Assembly (NCBI RefSeq): GCF_035984655.1
Contig: NZ_JAXCHT010000005.1
Location: forward strand, 1 to 64,000
From: Actimicrobium sp035984655
GTDB lineage: Bacteria > Pseudomonadota > Gammaproteobacteria > Burkholderiales > Burkholderiaceae_D
Reading direction: 5' to 3'
Length of the DNA: 64,000 bases
Below are positions 29,501 through 36,404 of the stretch, in pieces. The stretch's first letter is position 1. The number at the start of each line of letters is the position of its first letter. The notes under the pieces were generated by a model that was not told where the DNA came from, ran no database searches, and worked only from the letters and a program-made list of their open reading frames with translations. The translations under genes were made by a program, and so were the position numbers.

Positions 29501-30320
29501 TGGCCATCGTGACGGCCAGCAGGGCCGGTTCAATGGCGGCGTCAACGGGGGCCAGTTGCAGGCGCGCGCCGATTGTCAGCGCCGTCCATATCTCGATCGC
29601 CGACATATCGAATGAATACGAGCTGCGCTGCAGAAACACGTCATCGTGATCGAAGCCGCAGGCCGAACTTTGCCAGAAAACATAGTTGGCCAGACTGGCA
29701 TGCTCGACCATGACACCCTTGGGCATCCCGGTCGACCCGGAGGTGTAAATCACATAGGCCAGGTTCCGGTCAGTTAGGTTGGCGATGGCGGGATCGGCCG
29801 CGTTGCCATCGGCCCAGGCAGGGTCGGTCGCATCAAGCACGAAGCGCGGCAGTGTGCTGTCGCTCGTCAGCAGCGCGAGGCGTGCGTCGAATTCGCTTGC
29901 GGTCAGAATTGCCGCGGGCGTGCTGTCCGATAACAGGTAGCCCAGTCGCTCATCCGGATAGGCCGGGTCCAGCGGCACGTAGGCGGCGCCGGCCTTGAGA
30001 ATTGCCAGCAGGCCGATGATCATTGGCAGACCGCGCTCGACGCAGATCGCCACGCGCGCATCGGGTTGCACACCGCTGGCGATCAGGTGATGGGCAATTT
30101 TGTTGGCCTGGGCATTGAGCTCGGCGAACGTGAGATTCCGACCTTCGAAACCAACCGCGATTGCGTCGGGCCGCAATCGGACGTGACGCTCAAACAGCGC
30201 GTGCACGCAGTGCCCGGTTTCGAACGCGACATGCGTGTCATTCCACTGATTGAGAATTTGCGCGCGCTGTGCTTCCGACAGCGGTGGTTGTTGATCCATG
30301 GGAGCGTCGATTCCAGTCAT
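23595..30320 (-). CDS. Hybrid NRPS-PKS with aminotransferase: A-T-KS-AT-T-AMT
   Basis: 2241 residues. Order: adenylation domain at the very N-terminus (YTSGSTGMPKG near 195), carrier (LGGSSLDAL, Ser near 584), ketosynthase (TACSTS Cys near 816, EAHGTATPLGD His near 952, NLGHM His), acyltransferase (GHSLGE Ser near 1257; HAFH near 1356, the malonyl-CoA signature), second carrier (LGLDSLTL, Ser near 1584), an Ala/Pro-rich linker, and a PLP aminotransferase of the glutamate-1-semialdehyde type (YGKTIGGGFPIG, Lys near 2025). No ketoreductase or dehydratase is present. This resembles the aminotransferase modules of microcystin and iturin synthases. The A-domain pocket reads about DMICLGLIVK: the first Asp points to an alpha-amino acid, but the residue is unresolved. 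Predicted: an aminoacyl starter, one malonate extension, then beta-transamination. ATG 30320 is 14 bases after the epimerase stop. Confidence 0.93.
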   Translation of the reverse strand: MTGIDAPMDQQPPLSEAQRAQILNQWNDTHVAFETGHCVHALFERHVRLRPDAIAVGFEGRNLTFAELNAQANKIAHHLIASGVQPDARVAICVERGLPMIIGLLAILKAGAAYVPLDPAYPDERLGYLLSDSTPAAILTASEFDARLALLTSDSTLPRFVLDATDPAWADGNAADPAIANLTDRNLAYVIYTSGSTGMPKGVMVEHASLANYVFWQSSACGFDHDDVFLQRSSYSFDMSAIEIWTALTIGARLQLAPVDAAIEPALLAVTMATYGVTVACFTPSLLQTFLDQRADTTSCLCKTLLVGGEALGPALAARARAFASVALFNLYGPTEITIVALFWRCPPEGPIERVLIGRPIANSRIYLLDATRQPVPIGATGELYVGGANVARGYLNRPELNAERFLPDPFSDAPGARMYRTGDLGRWLPDGTIEYLGRNDFQVKIRGYRIELGEIEDRLAQFPGVRASAVIRRAEPGEEERLVAYVVAADATVGPSALRDWLSSSLPHFMVPAAFVFLPELPVNTSGKLDRAALPAPAQIRPALAQPYQRPIGEREELICQLFAQQVGIDRAGRLDNFFDLGGSSLDALRVLASLKQATGQALPAALFFNQPTAAAIAFALTDQAAPRLATGRTTRGRRSAEPDDGIAIIAMSGRFPGANDIETLWRNLRDELDVITEYSDDQLDPSIATAERADPAYVKARSAISDVDKFDAAFFGITPAEASIMDPQQRIFLELCWECLERGGYVPDACQMPVGVFGGVNTNTYYSHHVQAHPDLMEQLGKMTILCGNEKDFITTRVAYRLNLTGPAVSVHTACSTSLVAVVQAVNSLRAGQCDMALAGGVSVVCPPNSGYMYMEGAMLSPDARTRTFDASAAGTVFGDGAAVVLLKRVSDALADHDPILAVIRGVAINNDGRDKASFTAPSVDGQTAVVHAALDDAGIKADQISYVEAHGTATPLGDPIEITALTKAYRLDTDAVGFCRIGSIKSNLGHMVTAAGAGGLIKTALALAHQELPATMHFKVANPNIDFASTPFVVTALRTPWPRSAIPRRAGVSAFGVGGTNAHVIVEEAPLLRASDLAYGPQLLQLSARTPAALSAGLQRLAAHLEGNQDVNLADVAWTLRVGRKAMAQRACVVASNVADAVARLRAGTDPLKASGTPGEHSPGVIFMFPGQAAQYPAMGAALYEHEPAFRRAFDDCLDALDGVIDFDLKARLFEGDGAALTATATTQPALFCIEYALAQYWMHLGLQPVAMIGHSLGEFVAATLAGVFTLPDAVRLIARRGQLMQALPSGAMLAVRLAAAELLPRLPGHVSLAAENGPAMCVVAGPAEAVAALQRELEQQAVSVRPLQTSHAFHSAMMDPAIAPFETEVRRCTLSAPTLPIWSTVTGALLTDAQACDPAYWARHLRETVRFSPALINLTKQIPGVLLEVGPRSTLTTLARQHARPGHAAPFALASLADSPASEHDSLRLATGRLWTDGVSLDLSALDTRQHKHRLTLPGYAFERTRHWLEARPAQLVAQSVMPASPPPTTPDSSEIIMSAPLTPNRIPELIAQLRHALEETSGIAMDDAPTTANFAELGLDSLTLTQVATQLKQRFKVNITFRQLMEGCRTLDTLATWLDSQIPAAPAPAPVAAPAMAAAAVAAPVATVVLNGSAANASIHQVIAQQMQIMAQQLALLQGTPFVAPAPAPLAVAAPAATVAPLPPPAAVAAEAQAAPPATSIKYDVKTAFGAIARIHTEGTGLSERQRARLDAFVSRYIERTRASKEFTQANRPHLADPRVVNGFRPAFKEIVYQLVINRSHGSKLWDLDGNEYVDVTNGFGMSLFGWQPPFVVEAVKRQLDLGYEIGPMHPLAGEVAALICELTGHDRAGLCNTGSEAVMGAMRIARTVTSRNLIVLFSGSYHGTFDEVIVRGTKRLRPVPAAPGILPNTTENVIVLDYGTPESLEIIRERGDEIAAVLIEPVQSRRPDFQPVEYLRQLRALTQQIGAVFILDEVITGFRAALGGIQELFGLRADICTYGKTIGGGFPIGVIAGKREFLDALDGGAWQYGDDSIPSIGVTYFAGTFVRHPLALAAAKASLEHLKAQGPALQETLNDNTSVLAARMNAICREVGAPVEIRHFSSLWKIFFTEDHPMQDLLFAMMRNRGIHILDNFPCYLTTAHSAADIASISTAFREALVEMQESDFLPRRVSAGAAAFDADLPPVPNARLGKDAHGNPAWFVPDTKNPGKYLRLVA

Positions 30321-30334
30321 GGCGGCCAGTCCGG

Positions 30335-31359
30335 TTAGTGGGTTGCGAGGTTATTCACGTACCAGGTAATTGCTTCGACCAGTCCGGCGCGCACCGTGAA
30401 CTGGGGTGAGTAGCCGAGCAGTGCGCGGCCCTTGCTGATATCGGCGAGCGAATGCCGGATGTCGCCGGCCCGCAATTCTCCGTGAAACGGCGGCTCAATC
30501 CGGAGTTCCGGCCGGTTGGCGTGCAAGGCATCGGCGATCAGTGAATGCAATGTGTTTAATGTGGTGGATTCGCCATAGGCCACATTGAAGACCTGATTGA
30601 TGGCGCCCGGGTTGGTGGTGGACCCGGCCAGCAGGTTGGCCTGCACGACGTTGGCGATGTAGCAGAAATCGCGCGACGTCTCGCCATCGCCATTGATGGT
30701 GCAAACCCGGCCACCAAGCATTTCATCGACCCAGCGCGGAATGACGGCGGCATATGCACCGAGCGGGTCCTGGCGGGCGCCAAACACGTTGAAGTAACGC
30801 AGGCCAATGGTCTCCATGCCATAGCAGCGGCCATACACATCGGCATACAACTCGTTGAGATATTTGGTGACGGCGTAGGGCGACAGCGGTTTGCCGATCA
30901 GATGCTCGACCTTCGGCAATTGCGCATGATCGCCATAGGTGGAACTGGAGGCCGCATACACAAAGCGCTTGACGCCGCACAGCCGGGCAGCGTCGATCAT
31001 GTTGAGAAAGCCGGTGGCGTTGGTCGCATGGGTGACCAACGGTGTGGCAAGCGAGCGGGGCACCGAGCCAATCGCGGCCTCGTGCAGCACCACGTCGATG
31101 CCGCGGCAGACGTCGAGGCAGGTTTGCGCGTCGGTGATGTCGCCTTCGACAAACCTGTGCCGGCTCCATGCTGTTTCACCCACCGCGGCCCGCACCATGT
31201 CCAGATTGTGCTGGTGTCCGGTGGCGAAGTTATCGATGCTGACCACTTCCTGATTCTGACGCAACAGCGCTTCGACCAGGTGCGAACCAATGAAGCCGGC
31301 GCTGCCGGTGACGAGCCAGCGTTTCGCGCCGGCCCCGCTTGCGAGTTCGACGAGTCCGT

Positions 31360-31363
<4 letters not shown>
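30335..31363 (-). CDS. NAD-dependent UDP-N-acetylhexosamine 4-epimerase (WbpP/TviC type)
   Basis: 342 residues, extended short-chain dehydrogenase fold. The N-terminal NAD motif is VTGSAGFIGSHL, the catalytic Tyr-x3-Lys is SPYAVTKYLNELY, and the Ser/Thr pair is ASSSTYG. Sequence features such as SIDNFATGHQHNL and EAAIGSVPRSL resemble WbpP/TviC, which interconvert UDP-GlcNAc(A) and UDP-GalNAc(A). With the adjacent dehydrogenase it should supply a UDP-N-acetylgalactosaminuronic acid or similar for the polysaccharide. ATG 31363 gives a 4-nt overlap with the upstream gene; ATG 31372 is possible and adds three residues. Confidence 0.88.
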
Positions 31364-32649
<1,286 letters not shown>

Positions 32650-32651
32650 AG

Positions 32652-34046
32652 CTATCGAGCTCCCTTTCCGAGTAATACAACCTGGATGGTTTCAATCATG
32701 ATCAACACATCCAGAAATAAACTATTGTTTTTTACATAATACAAATCATATTGCAATTTTTGCACAGCATCTTCCAGCGATGCACCATATTCGTACCGAA
32801 CTTGCGCCATGCCAGTGATTCCCGGTTTTATACTGTGGCGTACGTCGTAATACGGGATCTGCTTGCACAGGTCGGACACAAAGAATGGTCGCTCCGGACG
32901 CGGTCCGACAAAACTCATTTCTCCCAACAGGACGTTGAATATCTGGGGAAGTTCATCGATGCGCAGTTTTCTGATGATGGCGCCCACCCGCGTGATGCGC
33001 GGATCGTTCAGCGTTGCCCACTGCGGCGTACCGCTTTGTTCGGCATTGATGCGCATGCTGCGAAATTTGTAGACCAGATAGGGCTTGCCACCAAAGCCGA
33101 CCCGCTCCTGCGAATACAGAACCGGTCCGCGGTCCTCCAGATAGATCAGCAGTGCGGTGACTGCCGCAATCGGCGCCGCAATGGTGGCCAGAACGGCGCT
33201 TACGGACAGGTCAAAGGCGCGTTTGCAGAACGCGCGGGAAAAGCTCTGATCGAATCCGCTGCCAAACACGAGCCAGCTTGGCTGAAACGAGTTGACCCTA
33301 ATCTGGCAGGCCTCGCGCTCGAAGAACAGGGCGGAGTCGGTAATCTCGATGCCCTTCAATTTGCATTCGAGCAGTTCTTCGATCGGAAAGCTGACGCCGC
33401 GCTTGTTTTGCAGCGCCACCACCACTTCGGTCGCGCCATGCTGGCGCGCGGTTTCGTACAACGTTGACTGCTTCTTGAGCAACGAGGCGGCCGGAATGCA
33501 CAGCTCATCGACACCGACGGCGACATAGCCGAGGACATTGTATTTTCGGGAGGTGCCGCGACTCTGCGCCAGATCCCTGCAGTCCCGGGCCAGTTCGCCC
33601 GCACCCAGGAACAGGACTTTCGACTCGAACATGCTTGATTGCGACGACTTGAAGAAAATGAAGCGGGTCACCAGCAGGCCGACGCAGGAAAATCCAAACA
33701 CCAGGCCAAGAACGCCGCGCCCGATCTGGTACGACGGCAGCAGAAAGAAGGCAACCGAAATCAGGCAAAATCCCATGACGTAGACTGGCGCAATGCGCAA
33801 CAGGATGAAGCGGAGTTTGGTGTTGACCTGATTCTGATACATGCCGAATGCGCTCATGCTGAACAGCATGGCAGCCGTAAACACCAGCGCCGGCGCGATG
33901 AATTGTCCCAGGTTGTCCCACAGCGTCCTGTCTTCATAAAAGCGGACGCGCGCACCAATATAAACCGACAACAACAACACCAAGGTCTCCGCGATCAAAA
34001 GCAAAATTATGCTTTTCGGGAAATGGTGATTGCTAATTTTGAACAT
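32652..34046 (-). CDS. Initiating undecaprenyl-phosphate sugar-phosphate transferase (EpsB/WcaJ-like)
   Basis: 464 residues. Four hydrophobic N-terminal segments, a soluble Rossmann-like middle (LFLGAGELARDCRDLAQ), a further membrane helix and the C-terminal bacterial sugar transferase domain: RAFDLSVSA, YSQERVGFGGKPYLVYKFRSM, LRIDELPQIFNVLLGEMSFVGPRPERP and HSIKPGITGMAQV. It transfers a sugar phosphate to undecaprenyl phosphate, the first step of repeat-unit assembly. The opening MFKISNHHFPKSIILLL resembles the PEP-CTERM-associated EpsB family (TIGR03013, from memory). I chose ATG 34046 because it sits in front of the first membrane helix and has a GCAGG ribosome site; ATG 34157 would add 37 residues. 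It is the first gene of the minus-strand operon. Confidence 0.9.
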   Translation of the reverse strand: MFKISNHHFPKSIILLLIAETLVLLLSVYIGARVRFYEDRTLWDNLGQFIAPALVFTAAMLFSMSAFGMYQNQVNTKLRFILLRIAPVYVMGFCLISVAFFLLPSYQIGRGVLGLVFGFSCVGLLVTRFIFFKSSQSSMFESKVLFLGAGELARDCRDLAQSRGTSRKYNVLGYVAVGVDELCIPAASLLKKQSTLYETARQHGATEVVVALQNKRGVSFPIEELLECKLKGIEITDSALFFEREACQIRVNSFQPSWLVFGSGFDQSFSRAFCKRAFDLSVSAVLATIAAPIAAVTALLIYLEDRGPVLYSQERVGFGGKPYLVYKFRSMRINAEQSGTPQWATLNDPRITRVGAIIRKLRIDELPQIFNVLLGEMSFVGPRPERPFFVSDLCKQIPYYDVRHSIKPGITGMAQVRYEYGASLEDAVQKLQYDLYYVKNNSLFLDVLIMIETIQVVLLGKGAR

Positions 34047-34422
34047 CCTGCTGCCCCCCAAACACAAAAAAATCCACGAACCGCTGAGCATTCTAGCCGC
34101 GAAGGCCCCGGAAAGTGGTTGCAACTGTGGAAAGTTTTTAAGTGTGGCGTGTCGCAAACAATGCGCCGCGTCAAACCGCTCTCACTTGTTGACTTTCGTC
34201 AATGAATTTCGCGTTTTTGCCTGTGCGGGGACCCCTGGCTGGTGGTACGGATCAGCTGCCAAATCGAGGCAAAAGTAGCGCCGAATGTGCGTCTCGGCAG
34301 GGATTTTTCCATTCGGTGCCAGCAGCGAGCAATTGGCGGAACGGGTATTTGGCTGCGAATGTTCGTTAGCCGACAGAGCGCGCTGCGGTTTGCGTTCATG
34401 CTCCGTGAAGATTCAACGAGAC

Positions 34423-34486
34423 GTCCATTGCCGCGGGTTTGCCAAACGGCTCCTTCGCGATTCTGCGAAGGCCGGCGGCAACGGAC
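34423..34486. other. Multi-stem structured element, possible regulatory RNA or leader
   Basis: An outer stem pairs GTCC-A-TTGCCGC (34423-34434) with GCGGCAA-C-GGAC (34475-34486), 11 of 12 positions matching. Inside lie a small dyad GTTT/AAAC and a 7-bp hairpin CCTTCGC (34452-34458) / GCGAAGG (34465-34471). A run of five T's follows about 10 bases later on the plus strand. It could be a structured leader of the collagen-like gene (140 bases downstream), a leader of the minus-strand operon, or a terminator. Confidence 0.45.
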
Positions 34487-34564
34487 GAATCCTGTTTTTA
34501 CCGTCGCGCAGTTCAGGGGTTTTCGTCTGACCGGCTGCGATTTTTCTTTACTTACTGCCTGCGC

Positions 34565-34588
34565 GGTTCAGTGGCATACATCTGAACC
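34565..34588. promoter_or_regulatory. Inverted repeat upstream of collagen-like gene
   Basis: GGTTCAG (34565-34571) and CTGAACC (34582-34588) form perfect 7-base arms with a 10-base spacer, 38 bases before the ATG. It is flanked by the two TTTTTCTTTACTT copies. It may be an operator or a small leader hairpin. Confidence 0.35.
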
Positions 34589-34625
34589 ATAGCGGTTTTT
34601 CTTTACTTCGTTTAAGGGGCTCACC

Positions 34626-34955
34626 ATGAAATATTCCATTTTGCTTTTGGCACTCGTTGGTTCAATTGCAATGAGCGCATGTGATCGTCAAGCCGTTCCG
34701 GTTGCCGTTCCAGTTGCTGTGCCTGGTCCTGCAGGCGCGACCGGCGCGACCGGCGCTACCGGCGCGGTTACGCCAACCGGCGCCACCGGCGCTACCGGTG
34801 CTACCGGCACCACTGGTGCTACCGGCACCGAGGGCGCGGGTGGTGCGACCGGCGCTACCGGCGCTACCGGTAGTGCGGGCGGCGAGGGTGCCAAGGGCGA
34901 CACCGGCGATACCGGCAAAACCGGTTCAACGGTCGTGGTCGTACCGAAGCAATAA
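34626..34955 (+). CDS. Small collagen-like lipoprotein
   Basis: 109 residues. A lipoprotein signal peptide ends in the lipobox MSAC at residue 19. After a Val/Pro-rich spacer the mature protein is almost entirely Gly-x-y triplets, mainly GAT, GTT and GAG (about residues 34-100), and it closes with a Val-rich tail. Such collagen-like tracts in bacteria form surface-exposed triple helices or act as spacers; here the triplets encode a nine-base DNA repeat. It is monocistronic: a strong hairpin terminator begins 10 bases after the stop. It lies next to the EPS operon in divergent orientation, so a role in the matrix is possible but unproven. The ATG follows AAGGGG. Confidence 0.82.
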   Translation: MKYSILLLALVGSIAMSACDRQAVPVAVPVAVPGPAGATGATGATGAVTPTGATGATGATGTTGATGTEGAGGATGATGATGSAGGEGAKGDTGDTGKTGSTVVVVPKQ

Positions 34956-34964
34956 GTCGTTTCG

Positions 34965-35002
34965 ACGCACAAAACGGCGTCCTTTGACGCCGTTTTGTGC
35001 GT
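34965..35002. terminator. Strong hairpin terminator after collagen-like gene
   Basis: A perfect 17-bp stem: arms 34965-34981 and 34986-35002, loop CTTT. The T-rich and A-rich parts lie inside the stem, so it can act in both directions. Confidence 0.85.
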
Positions 35003-35050
35003 GACGCTCAGTGAGCGGGCGGCGTTTCACCCCACCCACAAAAGGAAAAC

Positions 35051-35242
35051 ATGAATCTCATTCTCAGCCTGATCGTTTCTCTGGTCGTCTTCGGACTGAT
35101 CTGGTGGCTCATCAGCTTGCTGCCGTTGCCAGCCCCAGTGGCGCAGGTCGTTCGCGTCCTGTTCATCATCTTGTTGATCCTGATCATCCTCTCTGCGGCT
35201 GGAATTATCCCCGGCGGATATTTGCCGCAGATAAAAATCTAG
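35051..35242 (+). CDS. Small two-helix membrane protein
   Basis: 63 residues, very hydrophobic, with two predicted membrane helices (about residues 2-24 and 32-53) separated by a Pro-rich turn PLPAPV. A clear ribosome site AAGGAAAA lies just before the ATG. Short proteins of this layout are common near EPS and stress genes in proteobacteria and are annotated only as membrane proteins; I cannot give a function. It is bracketed by two terminators, so it has its own transcript, or shares one with the collagen-like gene by read-through. Confidence 0.72.
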   Translation: MNLILSLIVSLVVFGLIWWLISLLPLPAPVAQVVRVLFIILLILIILSAAGIIPGGYLPQIKI

Positions 35243-35275
35243 CAAGACGGCGATGCGTCAAACGTGCGCGCAGCA

Positions 35276-35311
35276 AGCAAAAAGCCCGGCCTGAGAGCCG
35301 GGCTTTTTGCT
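35276..35311. terminator. Bidirectional intrinsic terminator
   Basis: 15-bp stem AGCAAAAAGCCCGGC (35276-35290) / 35297-35311 with a 6-base loop and T-rich flanks on both strands. It serves the small membrane protein from the left and the AI-2E family gene from the right. Confidence 0.88.
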
Positions 35312-35314
35312 GTG

Positions 35315-36325
35315 TCAGACCAGCCGCTGTTCGTGCAATTCCTTTTTCAGATAGGCATAGAGAACCGGTGCCGCGATAATGCCGGCGAGACCGAACGAGG
35401 CCTCCATGACCAGAATGGCCACCAGCAGCTCCCAGGCGCGCGCATTGATATGGCGGCCAATGATTTTTGCGTTCAGGAAGTACTCCAGCTTGTGCACGAC
35501 CACCATGAATATCAGCGACACCACGGCGATGTCCAGTGAGTGCGACAAGCCGAGGATGACCAGGACGGCGTTCGACATCAAATTCCCGGCGACCGGGATC
35601 AGTCCGGCGAAGAACGTCAAGGCAATCAGCGTCTTCGACAAGGGAAGGTGGACACCCGCCAACGGCAGCACGATCAGCAGATAGATGCTGATGAGGATGG
35701 CATTGATCGCGGCGATCCGCACCTGGGCAAAGACGATGCTTTGAAATGCGTTACTCAGATTGATCATGCGCGCACGCAAGGCGGCCGCCAGCGGCAGGTA
35801 GATCTGCGGTGTGCTGTCATACAGGGCCGCCATCGCTCCGATGATCATGCCGATCAGGATGTGGACCAGCGTGCGACCCGTCTCCTGCCCCAGCAGCTTC
35901 GCTTCGATTGCGTGTGCATGCAACCAGGCGGTCACCATCTCGCGCAGTGCCTGCGCACCTTCGGGCAGGTTGCTGATCAGCCAGACCGGGATCTGGTCGC
36001 GCGACTGATCAATGATGTCTGCCATTTTTTGAAACAGGACTTGCAGGCTGCCCGCATCGCTCTGCAGAAAATTCACGACGAACCACGTTGCCACGCACAG
36101 CAGCGACACGGTCAGCAAGCCGATGCAGGCGACCGCAACCATGCGCGCCCGCTCGCTGCTAAGGCGCCTGCCGAGCAAGGGTGTCATCAAGTGCACCAGC
36201 GAATACACCAGCAAGCCGGAGAGCAGGGCGGCAACAAGCCCTTTGAGCAGCACCACCATGAGCCCGACGGCAGCGATCAGATAGGACGCGATCAGGATGG
36301 GGTCAATTCTTCTTGATTCAGGCAT
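35315..36325 (-). CDS. AI-2E family transporter (PerM/UPF0118)
   Basis: 336 residues, seven or eight predicted membrane segments in the usual arrangement: a short N-terminal pair (ILIASYLIAAVGLMVVLLKG), an amphipathic central region (QKMADIIDQSRDQIPVW), and a conserved C-terminal half with LTFFAGLIPVAGNLMSNAVL and a closing hydrophobic block. The family exports small molecules or ions; some members export autoinducer-2, others act as Na/H antiporters, so the name does not fix the substrate. I chose ATG 36325 (MPESRRIDP) in front of the first helix; ATG 36394 would add 23 residues. Single gene ending at a terminator. Confidence 0.85.
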   Translation of the reverse strand: MPESRRIDPILIASYLIAAVGLMVVLLKGLVAALLSGLLVYSLVHLMTPLLGRRLSSERARMVAVACIGLLTVSLLCVATWFVVNFLQSDAGSLQVLFQKMADIIDQSRDQIPVWLISNLPEGAQALREMVTAWLHAHAIEAKLLGQETGRTLVHILIGMIIGAMAALYDSTPQIYLPLAAALRARMINLSNAFQSIVFAQVRIAAINAILISIYLLIVLPLAGVHLPLSKTLIALTFFAGLIPVAGNLMSNAVLVILGLSHSLDIAVVSLIFMVVVHKLEYFLNAKIIGRHINARAWELLVAILVMEASFGLAGIIAAPVLYAYLKKELHEQRLV

Positions 36326-36404
36326 GGGGTAGGGGCGTATTGAAAGCAACAATTCTACGCATATTGATATGGTCGCTGGCAATTCAAGCGGCAACCGGCT
36401 TTTT

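Larger units (their letters stand above)
34047..34625. other. Divergent intergenic region between EPS/NRPS operon and collagen-like gene
   Basis: 580 bases. It must carry the promoter of the long minus-strand operon and that of the small plus-strand lipoprotein. It contains an elaborate stem structure at 34423-34486, an inverted repeat at 34565-34588 (GGTTCAG / CTGAACC) and two copies of TTTTTCTTTACTT (about 34544 and 34597) shortly before the lipoprotein start. No promoter hexamers stand out. Confidence 0.5.

Noticed and set aside
34730..34885. Short tandem DNA repeats that could suggest a CRISPR or minisatellite
   Set aside because: The nine-base units are in frame and encode Gly-x-y triplets of a collagen-like protein; there are no spacers.
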